The notes beneath the pieces were generated by a model. That model worked only from the letters and a program-made list of their open reading frames with translations. It did not search any database and was not told the origin of the DNA. Positions 23,109-29,637 of a stretch of DNA of 41,644 nucleotides are shown one piece after another. The first letter of the stretch is position 1; each line of letters opens with the position of its first letter. Source of the DNA: an uncultured Eubacteriales bacterium. Lineage in GTDB: Bacteria; Bacillota; Clostridia; Oscillospirales; QAKW01. The translations under genes and the position numbers were made by a program. The DNA lies in the NCBI GenBank assembly GCA_902492505.1, contig CABULU010000012.1:1-41644 (forward strand), read 5' to 3'.

Positions 23109-24608
23109 TTATTTATTCGACGAATCTTTAACAAGCACGTCGTGTGCGCCGCCTTCTACAATGGAGGTGGCGCTGACAAGGGTCAGCTTTGCTTTCTGCT
23201 GAAGCTCCGGAATTGTAAGCGCGCCGCAGTTGCACATGGTATGTTTGATTTTGCTGAGAGTTACCGATAGGTTATCATGCAGCGAGCCGGCATACGGTAC
23301 ATAACAGTCAACGCCTTCTACAAAGGACAGCTTTCTGTCACCGCCGAGATCGTAGCGCTGCCAGTTGCGGGCACGCGCCGAGCCCTCGCCCCAGTACTCT
23401 TTCATATAGCTTCCGTTTACAAGTATTTTATTTGTCGGCGATTCGTCAAACCGCGAGAAGTATCTGCCCAGCATACAAAAGTCGCAGCCCATTGCAAGCG
23501 CCAGCGTAATATGATAGTCGTGAACTATTCCGCCGTCCGAGCAAATGGGTATGTATACGCCTGTTTCTTTGAGGTATTCGTCTCTTGCTTTGGCAACGTC
23601 TATGACTGCCGTTGCCTGTCCGCGCCCGATTCCTTTTGTTTCGCGCGTTATGCAAATGGAACCACCGCCGATGCCGATTTTTATAAAATCTGCGCCCGCG
23701 TCTGCCAAAAATCTAAATCCGTCGGCGTCTACGACGTTTCCGGCACCTACTTTTACGCTGTCACCGTAGCGTTCCCTGATCCATGCGATTGTACGGCTCT
23801 GCCATTCCGAAAAGCCCTCCGACGAGTCGATGCACAGCACGTCCGCACCTGCGTCAATCAGTGCGGGAACGCGCTCGGCGTAGTCGCGTGTATTTATTCC
23901 GGCTCCGACAATATACCGTTTTTGTGAGTCCAGCAGCTCACACGGGTTTTCTTTGTGCTGGTCGTAGTCCTTGCGGAAAACAAATGCATAAAGCGTACCG
24001 TCGTCATTGATGAGTGGCAGCGCGTTGAGCTTATGGTCCCATATTATATCGTTTGCCTCTTTAAGCGTAGTTGAGGCAGGAGCTGTAATCAGTTTTGAAA
24101 ACGGGGTCATAAAGCTTTCGACACGCTCGGAAGTGTCCATGCGTGATACCCTGTAATCCCGGCTTGTGACCATGCCGAGAAGTTTGCCGTGCGCCGTACC
24201 GTCGTCGGTGACGGCAACGGTGGAAAAGCCGTTTTTGCTCTTAAGCTTTAGTATATCGGCAAGAGTAGCGTCCGGTTTGATGTTGGAGGCGGAGGTGACA
24301 AAGCCTGCCTTGTAATTTTTAACGCGGCGCACCATGTCCGCCTGTGCCTGTACCGTTTGAGATCCGTAAATAAACGATACACCGCCCTCTCTGGCAAGCG
24401 CTATCGCCATTGTGTCGTTGGATACCGACTGCATAATAGCCGAAACAAGCGGCGTGTTCAGCGTAAGCGCCGGCTGCTCTCCACTCTTATATTTTACAAG
24501 CGGTGCTTTAAGAGATACGTTTGCCGGTATACACTGAGCGCTGCTGTAACCGGGTACAAGAAGGTATTCACTGAAAGTATGCGACGGCTCATCATAATAA
24601 AACGCCAT
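23109..24608 (-). CDS. guaB: IMP dehydrogenase, Tritrichomonas-like type
   Basis: The 499-residue protein oxidises IMP to XMP with NAD, the committed step of GMP synthesis. The TIM barrel is interrupted by a pair of CBS domains (about residues 100-220). The active-site loop reads GIGGGSICITRE with catalytic Cys319; common bacterial enzymes read GPGSICTTR. The later segments YWGEGSARARNWQRYDLGG, with the Arg-Tyr pair of the mobile flap, and the closing SIVEGGAHDV also match the IMPDH of the protist Tritrichomonas foetus, in which the catalytic residue is likewise Cys319. It has its own promoter (24647-24676), and AAGGAG precedes the ATG. Function is sure; the unusual subtype is discussed in the findings. 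Confidence 0.95.
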   Translation of the reverse strand: MAFYYDEPSHTFSEYLLVPGYSSAQCIPANVSLKAPLVKYKSGEQPALTLNTPLVSAIMQSVSNDTMAIALAREGGVSFIYGSQTVQAQADMVRRVKNYKAGFVTSASNIKPDATLADILKLKSKNGFSTVAVTDDGTAHGKLLGMVTSRDYRVSRMDTSERVESFMTPFSKLITAPASTTLKEANDIIWDHKLNALPLINDDGTLYAFVFRKDYDQHKENPCELLDSQKRYIVGAGINTRDYAERVPALIDAGADVLCIDSSEGFSEWQSRTIAWIRERYGDSVKVGAGNVVDADGFRFLADAGADFIKIGIGGGSICITRETKGIGRGQATAVIDVAKARDEYLKETGVYIPICSDGGIVHDYHITLALAMGCDFCMLGRYFSRFDESPTNKILVNGSYMKEYWGEGSARARNWQRYDLGGDRKLSFVEGVDCYVPYAGSLHDNLSVTLSKIKHTMCNCGALTIPELQQKAKLTLVSATSIVEGGAHDVLVKDSSNK

Positions 24609-24646
24609 GAAAACACTCCTTTTTACATATTTTTATATTATCATTT

Positions 24647-24676
24647 ATTATATAATAAACATTACAAAAATGTAAA
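24647..24676 (-). promoter_or_regulatory. Promoter for guaB with an overlapping inverted repeat
   Basis: Minus strand: TTTACA (24671-24676), 18-nt spacer, TATAAT (24647-24652). The inverted repeat TTACA-AAAA-TGTAA (24662-24675) covers the -35 box and could be a repressor site. Confidence 0.5.
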
Positions 24677-24685
24677 GAAAAACTT

Positions 24686-25213
24686 TTAATTTTTATTTTC
24701 ATCTTCATCTTCTATTACAATATCACCGCAATGTGTTTTGAGATATCTGTCGTGTGTAATTCTGACATAGTCCTCCGTATAAAAACCCCCCAGTCCCGCG
24801 GCGACGCCCGACCATTTCAATCCTTTTAAATAGCGCAGCTCAAAAATCTGACGTATAAGAGAATCGTCAATCGAATAAATGAACTGCTGGGTTTTAAGCA
24901 AAAGAGCCGTACACCGAAGCTTGTTGTTTTCTATCATCTCGTAAAGTTCGGATGTATCTTCGCCGCGTGCTTTCATTGCTGTCAGCCGCACGCTTTCTTT
25001 TTCAACCTCCCGGCAGAGCAGCAGATAACTGCGCAGTTCCTTTTTTGTTGCGCGCAGCGAACGTATTTCTTCAATACCATCGTATCCGCACGACGGGCAT
25101 CCGTAAGTCCTTTGAAACTTTTCGGGTGCCGCAGTTGCGTGCCTGTTATGTATTACTATCGGGTTTTTAAAGCGCTTTTGACAATGTGTGCATATATATT
25201 CTGTTGTTTTCAC
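24686..25213 (-). CDS. Zinc-ribbon protein with a phage-type sigma-4-like region
   Basis: The 175-residue protein joins two parts. Residues 1-45 form a zinc ribbon with Cys8, Cys11, Cys39 and Cys42 (CTHC and CPSC pairs). After a charged helical stretch (50-110), residues about 115-160 contain IRQIFELRYLKGLKWSGVA and ITHDRYLK, resembling the helix-turn-helix end of DUF1492/ArpU-like phage proteins related to sigma region 4. A DNA-binding regulator is likely. It has its own promoter (25254-25282), divergent from and 50 nt away from that of the XRE-ImmA pair, the classic layout of a phage control region, but no integrase or structural genes are present. It may be a domesticated remnant. The specific role is unknown. 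Confidence 0.6.
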   Translation of the reverse strand: MKTTEYICTHCQKRFKNPIVIHNRHATAAPEKFQRTYGCPSCGYDGIEEIRSLRATKKELRSYLLLCREVEKESVRLTAMKARGEDTSELYEMIENNKLRCTALLLKTQQFIYSIDDSLIRQIFELRYLKGLKWSGVAAGLGGFYTEDYVRITHDRYLKTHCGDIVIEDEDENKN

Positions 25214-25253
25214 TTTACATAAGTCTCCCTTTTATACATTTTCTGTTTTTTAT

Positions 25254-25282
25254 ATTTTACACTATCATTGTCGCTTTGTCAA
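25254..25282 (-). promoter_or_regulatory. Promoter for the zinc-ribbon regulator
   Basis: Minus strand: TTGACA (25277-25282), 17-nt spacer, TAAAAT (25254-25259). It is back-to-back with the XRE promoter. Confidence 0.75.
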
Positions 25283-25288
25283 TTGAAA

Positions 25289-25325
25289 ACAACAAATTTG
25301 TAAAAAATGCTTGACAAATCGTTGT
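25289..25325. promoter_or_regulatory. Candidate XRE operator pair between divergent promoters
   Basis: ACAACAAATTTGT (25289-25301) and ACAAATCGTTGT (25314-25325) are near-inverted copies of one ACAAC-ATTTGT motif lying between and over the two -35 boxes. This is a typical site for a divergent-promoter repressor, here the XRE protein. Confidence 0.45.
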
Positions 25326-25339
25326 TTGTGATTTACAAT
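25311..25339 (+). promoter_or_regulatory. Promoter for the XRE-ImmA-nudix-rlmH genes
   Basis: TTGACA (25311-25316), 17-nt spacer, TACAAT (25334-25339), with AAAGGGGTG just before the XRE start. Confidence 0.78.
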
Positions 25340-25360
25340 ACGTGCAAAGGGGTGTAAGAA

Positions 25361-25738
25361 ATGAGTAACAGTTTAGGCGAATATGTAAAAAGCCGGCGTC
25401 AGGGTATGGGAATGTCGCTCAGAGAATTTGCCGCACTTTGCGGTATCAGCCATACTCATATTGACAGTATTGAAAAGGGTTATGACGTGCGTTCGGGCAG
25501 AGAGGTAAACCCGACAAGCGCTACCATAAGAAAGCTTGCAAAGGCGCTGAACGTGCCGGAAAGCGAGCTTATCGAACTTAATCTCGGAAAGAGAACAAGC
25601 GATCCGTCAGCCGACGAGTCGCTCAAATTTGCGCTGTTCGGTGACGGGGATATCTCTGACGAGATGCTCGAAGAGGTGAAGAATTTTGCAAAATTCATTA
25701 AATCAAGAGGGGATAACGGAAATAGGTCAGCTTTATGA
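25361..25738 (+). CDS. XRE-family helix-turn-helix regulator
   Basis: The 125-residue protein has an N-terminal Cro/C1-type helix-turn-helix (residues about 6-70: MSLREFAALCGISHTHIDSIEKG, the core), followed by a short acidic tail with a predicted helix (EEVKNFAKFIKS). It overlaps the ImmA/IrrE-type protease gene by 53 nt. Such pairs (ImmR-ImmA of ICEBs1, DdrO-IrrE of Deinococcus) control stress or mobile-element genes, the protease cleaving or inactivating the repressor. The two ACAAC-ATTTGT half-sites upstream make autoregulation likely. It is transcribed with a Nudix gene and rlmH. Confidence 0.88.
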   Translation: MSNSLGEYVKSRRQGMGMSLREFAALCGISHTHIDSIEKGYDVRSGREVNPTSATIRKLAKALNVPESELIELNLGKRTSDPSADESLKFALFGDGDISDEMLEEVKNFAKFIKSRGDNGNRSAL

Positions 25739-26126
25739 ATTGGCGGATACGCTGGGCGTGGGCGTAGTGGGCTTTTGTATGCCCGAGAGCCGCGCAATGT
25801 CATTGATGGACGAGCACGGACGATGTGTGATAGGGCTTGACAACAGCAAAAATTACAGTCAGTCGGAACAAAAGACCATGCTTGCGCATGAGCTGGGGCA
25901 CTGCAGGACAGGCGCGTTTTATAATCAGTACACGCCTTTGTCTTTGCGTGAAAAATGTGAGAAAAAAGCGGACGAGTGGGCAATTTTGCATTGTGTGCCC
26001 TTTGATACGCTTATTTTTGCATGTAAATCGGGAATTCGTACCCGGTATGAGCTTGCCGAGTATTTTGGAGTAAGCGAAAACTTTATGAAAAAAGCAATAG
26101 ATTATTATCTGCAAAGGGGAAAGTGA
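25686..26126 (+). CDS. ImmA/IrrE-family metallopeptidase
   Basis: The 146-residue protein carries the zinc protease motif HELGH (His68, Glu69, His72) with a downstream E-x-x-A-D-x-W-A segment (Glu92 a likely third ligand). It has the short DUF955 layout. The TTG at 25686 is the likely start, preceded by GAGGTG with an 8-nt spacer inside the XRE gene; no in-frame ATG occurs before residue 32. The 53-nt overlap with XRE gives tight coupling. The probable role is to cleave the XRE repressor in response to a signal; the target is inferred from gene order and from known ImmA and IrrE systems. The next gene starts one base after its stop. Confidence 0.85.
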   Translation: MQNSLNQEGITEIGQLYELADTLGVGVVGFCMPESRAMSLMDEHGRCVIGLDNSKNYSQSEQKTMLAHELGHCRTGAFYNQYTPLSLREKCEKKADEWAILHCVPFDTLIFACKSGIRTRYELAEYFGVSENFMKKAIDYYLQRGK

Positions 26127-26127
26127 A

Positions 26128-26670
26128 ATGCATTTATCGGAAAAAACCTTATCGCGTAATATTATATATGAAGGAAAAGTTTTTACCATAGCGCTTGACA
26201 GCGTTGAGCTGGAGGACGGCAGCACTGCAAACCGCGAGCTTGTGCTGCATCCCGGCGGCGCCGGAATTTTGCCTGTGGACAGCGATGGCAACGTTATGCT
26301 TGTCCGCCAGTTTCGCGCGGGCGCGGGATGTGTTCTTACCGAAATATGTGCCGGTAAGCTGGAAAAGGGTGAAGACCCTGAGTCCTGCGCAGTGCGCGAG
26401 CTTTCGGAGGAGCTTGGGCTGGAGGCCGGGCGCGTGATATCACTGGGCTTTATGGAGGCGACTCCCGCATATGATTCGGAACGTACTTATATATATCTTG
26501 CATTAGAGCTTAAGCAGGTACAGCGTCATCCTGACGAGGGCGAATTTATCGATATTGTAAAAATACCGTATGAGAAAGCTCTCAATTTAGTGCATGACGG
26601 CACGCTTACCGACGGTAAAACGCAGCTCGCTTTGCTTAAAGCGGAAAGGATATTGCGTGGAAAGGCTTGA
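26128..26670 (+). CDS. Nudix hydrolase, ADP-ribose pyrophosphatase type
   Basis: The 180-residue protein has a perfect Nudix box, Gly-x5-Glu-x7-Arg-Glu-Leu-Ser-Glu-Glu-Leu-Gly (about residues 77-99, starting GKLEKGE). The preceding VRQFRAGAG and following EATPAYDSERTYIY match ADP-ribose pyrophosphatases (NudF/YqkG-like), which split ADP-ribose to AMP and ribose-5-phosphate. It starts one base after the immA stop and is overlapped at its end by rlmH, so four genes read as one unit. With a SirTM/macrodomain cassette 5 kb away, removal of free ADP-ribose could be linked, but no direct sign of this is present. Confidence 0.88.
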   Translation: MHLSEKTLSRNIIYEGKVFTIALDSVELEDGSTANRELVLHPGGAGILPVDSDGNVMLVRQFRAGAGCVLTEICAGKLEKGEDPESCAVRELSEELGLEAGRVISLGFMEATPAYDSERTYIYLALELKQVQRHPDEGEFIDIVKIPYEKALNLVHDGTLTDGKTQLALLKAERILRGKA

Positions 26671-27136
26671 TATTATATGCATCGGCAGCTTAAAGGAAAA
26701 ATTTATGCGTGATATGTGCGGTGAATATATAAAGCGCCTTAGCAGATACTGTACTCTTAAAATAACCGAATTGCCTGAAAGCCGCTTGCCCCAAACTCCG
26801 TCGCATGCGGAGATTGCGCGTGCTCTTGAAAAAGAGGGTGAACATATGCTCGCCGCCGCCCCGTCCGACGCGTTTAAAATTGCACTGTGTATCGAGGGTG
26901 AACAGATGTCTTCCGAAAAGCTTTCCAAAACGCTTAATTACGCAATGGCATGCAGCGGCAAAACGGCTCTGTTTATCGGTTCATCATACGGTCTGTCGGA
27001 GCGCCTGAAGGGCGCATGCAGGCTGCGTATGTCAATGTCGCGTATGACATTTCCTCATCAGCTTGCCCGGTGTATGCTTCTCGAACAGCTTTACCGTTCA
27101 TATAAAATCCGCAGAAATGAAGTTTATCACAAGTGA
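26657..27136 (+). CDS. rlmH: 23S rRNA (pseudouridine-1915-N3)-methyltransferase RlmH
   Basis: The GTG at 26657 gives 159 residues, the standard length; AAAGGA lies upstream and the gene overlaps the nudix stop by 14 nt. An in-frame ATG at 26594 would add 21 atypical residues. RlmH is a small SPOUT methyltransferase acting on m3-pseudouridine-1915 of 23S rRNA in assembled 70S ribosomes. The C-terminal signature SMSRMTFPHQLARCMLLEQLYRSYKI (shown here as MTFPHQLAR then LLEQLYR) and FIGSSYGLS are present. It is a core gene and closes the unit with a terminator at 27141. Confidence 0.93.
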   Translation: MERLDIICIGSLKEKFMRDMCGEYIKRLSRYCTLKITELPESRLPQTPSHAEIARALEKEGEHMLAAAPSDAFKIALCIEGEQMSSEKLSKTLNYAMACSGKTALFIGSSYGLSERLKGACRLRMSMSRMTFPHQLARCMLLEQLYRSYKIRRNEVYHK

Positions 27137-27140
27137 TTTT

Positions 27141-27172
27141 AAATCCCGCACGTTATATGGAGCGGGATTTTT
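27141..27172 (+). terminator. Terminator after rlmH
   Basis: AAATCCCGC pairs with GCGGGATTT around a 12-nt loop and is followed by TTT. Confidence 0.78.
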
Positions 27173-27256
27173 CAGTGTACATTTTCCACAAATTTCACAA
27201 GCTGTTTTCGGCATATTCTACAAACTTTTGCTTTTATTATTAATTTTTGAAAAAAC

Positions 27257-27290
27257 TGCAACATTTTACTGTTGTTTTTACAAATATAAT
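27257..27290 (+). promoter_or_regulatory. Two-part upstream element of the first solute-binding gene
   Basis: TGCAACATTTT (27257-27267) and TTACAAATATA (27278-27288), 21 nt from start to start; the second part overlaps a TATAAT at 27285-27290. The same pair with the same spacing occurs at 29297-29328. Confidence 0.5.
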
Positions 27291-27302
27291 CACAAACGTT
27301 TA

Positions 27303-27332
27303 TTGACAATTATTTTACAAATTTTATATACT
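27303..27332 (+). promoter_or_regulatory. Promoter for the first solute-binding gene
   Basis: TTGACA (27303-27308) followed by TATATA or TATACT (27325-27332), 16-18 nt away, and AAGGAGA (27363-27369) before the GTG. Confidence 0.5.
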
Positions 27333-27375
27333 TATTTATATAGATAAAATGTATGCGGTTTGAAAGGAGATTAAC

Positions 27376-29127
27376 GTGAGCAAGCTCGTAAGATATATTG
27401 CTGTCGTTCTCATTTTACTTATGTTTGTTACCGTGACGTCCTGCCGGAAAAACAGCGCCGATTCGGAGCCGGGTTTTGTTGATACAACGGAGGACGAATC
27501 TGAAATCGGCGATACGGACGATACTAAAGACAGTGACAGTAATTACGAAGAATCGGCAAACGGCGCGGATAACGGCAATGCATCTCAGAAACAGGCGTAT
27601 TATGCCGAGGATGAGGACGGTAATGTGGTGTCCACCGTACTTGATCAATACATTGACAAGGAATACCATCTGAATTCGGAATATTCGACGACGGGCGATT
27701 ATTATGTTTCGGAAAAGGACCAGGGTCTTGCAAAGTCGGAGCGACGCGCGACGGAGCAGTCGAAATATGACTTTGACAAAAACCCGCTTATCAACCGCGA
27801 CAGGGTGCCGAATAAAACGGCGCTTCCCTCTTTTGATATTGACGATACGGGTTTTGTCCGCTCCGGTACAAAGCTGTCGTCGCTGCGCGGTCATTCACTC
27901 ACGTTTTTTACGGCCGATAACTTTGCTGCATGGTCTTATCGCAGCGAAAACGGCCAGCTTATTGACGAATGGGAATGGTTTAAGCTTTTAAGGGGTGAGC
28001 TGGGGCTTGATATAAAATATACGGTTAAGCAGCACTCCGCTTCCACCCAGGCGGCGCTTCAGGCGATGAACGCCGGAAAGGCCTGCGACATTATTTATTC
28101 AAATCATGTCGTTTTTCCGTCGGCACTGTGTATTTCCCGTGATATCACGGAGCTTATAAATATCAACAATCTCGGTTCCTCGCCCGGAGTGTGCAAAAAG
28201 ACGATGGATCTGTGCAAGTGGGGAAATACGCTGCGGCTTGTTTCTCCTATCGGCTGTGTCGATGTACTGTGGTACAATCAGACTTTGGCGCAGGAGCTTG
28301 GGCTTTCCGACCCGCATGTGATGTGGGAAAAAGGAGTGTGGAACTGGGACTCGTTTAAAAACTTTCTGCTGTCCGCGCCGCGCGTCACAAAAACAGGGCA
28401 AAAGCTGACGGCGTTTGTGGAGTGGAGCCATAACGCTTCTTATATCTGGCCTTCTACCAACGGCTGCGTTTATATAAAGATAGACGCTCAAAACAGTGTT
28501 CCCGCCGTTTTGACCGCATGGGATAATCCCAAAACGCTTGAGGCGTGGGAATTTATCACCGGCGTTCACAATTCCGTTGAGTTTGGCAGCGATGCCAACG
28601 GCGGGGGCATGGAGGAGGCGCATTTAGGCCTGTACGAGGGTACAACCCTGATGTCGGCGACAATGTATACTCAGGTGTACCGCGATACGGAGTATTCAAA
28701 AAATATCCGAATTAACTGGGTGCCTTATCCGAGGTCGAATAATGAATTCGGTCAGGATATCTGCCAGTATTACGGCTTCGGTATGATGCTTCCCGAAAAG
28801 ACGGCGCGTGAGTATAATGTGGATGTCGCACTTAAATTTATGGAGTTGTGGGCAACACGCTTTACGGAATCGCTGTTTGATAACCTGAATACATTTGAAT
28901 ATTATAATTTTAACTATAAGCAGAGAAAACAGTATTTTGATTTTGTGACTCAAAACGTCGTATTCGGCCTTGCGATGAACGATTTTGAAGGCTCTCCGGT
29001 CGTATCTGACACCAATTTCTTCCGCGCCTTTTACGGAAGCTCGGAATATAATGTAAAGACGGAGGCAGCAAAGGCATCAAAGCTTGTTCAGTCATATGTA
29101 GAGGAGAGCATGAAATTCGGAAGATAG
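27376..29127 (+). CDS. Extracellular solute-binding lipoprotein (copy 1)
   Basis: 583 residues from a GTG behind AAGGAGA. A signal peptide (hydrophobic residues 7-21) ends in a lipobox VTSC, so Cys23 is lipidated and the protein is anchored outside the membrane. Residues 25-105 are an acidic Asp/Glu/Ser-rich linker. The rest resembles family 1 ABC sugar-binding proteins: LTFFTADNFAAWSY, ALQAMNAGKACDIIYSN, then VDVLWYNQTLAQELGLSDP and a Trp-rich EWSHNASYIWPSTNG. The C-terminal half is almost identical to the copy at 29638. No permease or ATPase genes lie beside it, so a shared or distant transporter, or a binding role only, must be assumed. The ligand, probably a glycan or sugar, is not known. 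Confidence 0.82.
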   Translation: MSKLVRYIAVVLILLMFVTVTSCRKNSADSEPGFVDTTEDESEIGDTDDTKDSDSNYEESANGADNGNASQKQAYYAEDEDGNVVSTVLDQYIDKEYHLNSEYSTTGDYYVSEKDQGLAKSERRATEQSKYDFDKNPLINRDRVPNKTALPSFDIDDTGFVRSGTKLSSLRGHSLTFFTADNFAAWSYRSENGQLIDEWEWFKLLRGELGLDIKYTVKQHSASTQAALQAMNAGKACDIIYSNHVVFPSALCISRDITELININNLGSSPGVCKKTMDLCKWGNTLRLVSPIGCVDVLWYNQTLAQELGLSDPHVMWEKGVWNWDSFKNFLLSAPRVTKTGQKLTAFVEWSHNASYIWPSTNGCVYIKIDAQNSVPAVLTAWDNPKTLEAWEFITGVHNSVEFGSDANGGGMEEAHLGLYEGTTLMSATMYTQVYRDTEYSKNIRINWVPYPRSNNEFGQDICQYYGFGMMLPEKTAREYNVDVALKFMELWATRFTESLFDNLNTFEYYNFNYKQRKQYFDFVTQNVVFGLAMNDFEGSPVVSDTNFFRAFYGSSEYNVKTEAAKASKLVQSYVEESMKFGR

Positions 29128-29202
29128 GCTCTGCAAAAATATAAGCTTTAATAAATAAACTGAAATTTACCAAGTCTGTTGTTTTACTTTTTACAAAGAA
29201 TA

Positions 29203-29225
29203 TGCTCATGATAACATGGCATTTT
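29203..29225 (+). terminator. Weak hairpin after the first solute-binding gene
   Basis: TGC-CATG pairs with CATG-GCA around ATAA, with one bulged T, followed by TTTT. It is the only terminator-like element after this gene and is weak. Confidence 0.35.
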
Positions 29226-29296
29226 GCACAAAAACGAAATTCAAAAATATACAAAATTAACAAAGTTCGATTTTGAATGTAAATTCTTCAAAAAAA

Positions 29297-29328
29297 TGCA
29301 ACATTTTTGAGTTTTAGTTACATATATA
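29297..29328 (+). promoter_or_regulatory. Two-part element, second copy
   Basis: TGCAACATTTT (29297-29307) and TTACATATATA (29318-29328), spaced as upstream of the first paralogue. Here it lies 64 nt before the 24-codon frame and about 310 nt before the second solute-binding gene. Confidence 0.5.
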
Positions 29329-29391
29329 GGTGAAACAAAGAAAATACAGAGAAAACGTAAAGGGAATTTGTTTGGAAAGAGAGGTGAGGCG

Positions 29392-29466
29392 ATGGAAAAT
29401 CAAATTAAAGTCCGCTCTTTCGCTGAAAAGAGCGGCAAGTGCAAGAGAATTTTTGGTAACCGATAA
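29392..29466 (+). CDS. Possible 24-residue small protein or leader peptide
   Basis: ATG at 29392 behind GAGAGGTGAGGCG, a good ribosome binding site, followed by 23 codons and TAA. The peptide is basic (several Lys and Arg, one Cys). The frame contains a 9-bp hairpin: CCGCTCTTT (29412-29420) with AAAGAGCGG (29427-29435). No homologue is recognised. The frame is short enough to occur by chance; only the ribosome site and its place after the two-part element support it. Confidence 0.35.
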   Translation: MENQIKVRSFAEKSGKCKRIFGNR

Positions 29467-29483
29467 AATTATCTAAAAATTCA

Positions 29484-29513
29484 TTGACAAAGTATTGTGG
29501 AATTATGTATAAT
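29484..29513 (+). promoter_or_regulatory. Promoter for the second solute-binding gene
   Basis: TTGACA (29484-29489), 18-nt spacer, TATAAT (29508-29513): both boxes are perfect consensus. Confidence 0.8.
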
Positions 29514-29522
29514 TTATAAAAA

Positions 29523-29600
29523 GCGGGCTTTTCCGCATTGAGTTATTACATAAGTCCGCAGTTGTCAGATGTACGTCTTTTATTGCCCAGAGCAATAAAA
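29523..29600 (+). other. Structured 5' leader of the second solute-binding gene
   Basis: GCGGGCTT (29523-29530) can pair with AAGTCCGC (29552-29559), and TTTTATTGC (29578-29586) pairs perfectly with GCAATAAAA (29592-29600). There is no T-run, so these are not terminators; a role in mRNA stability or translation is possible. Confidence 0.4.
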
Positions 29601-29637
29601 TATAAAAATGTATTTAATTTTAAAAAGGAGAAGCAAT

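Larger units (their letters stand above)
29128..29637. other. 510-nt gap between the two solute-binding genes
   Basis: This gap holds a weak hairpin (29203-29225), the second copy of the two-part element (29297-29328), a possible 24-codon reading frame (29392-29466) containing a 9-bp hairpin, a TTGACA/TATAAT promoter (29484-29513) and a structured 5' leader. Nothing else was recognised in it. Confidence 0.6.

Noticed and set aside
25686..25738. Frameshift joining XRE and ImmA into one protein
   Set aside because: Both parts have full domains, and the ImmA frame has its own TTG start with a good ribosome site; the overlap is the usual coupled arrangement.
29412..29435. Intrinsic terminator inside the 24-codon frame
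   Set aside because: The 9-bp hairpin has no T-run after it.
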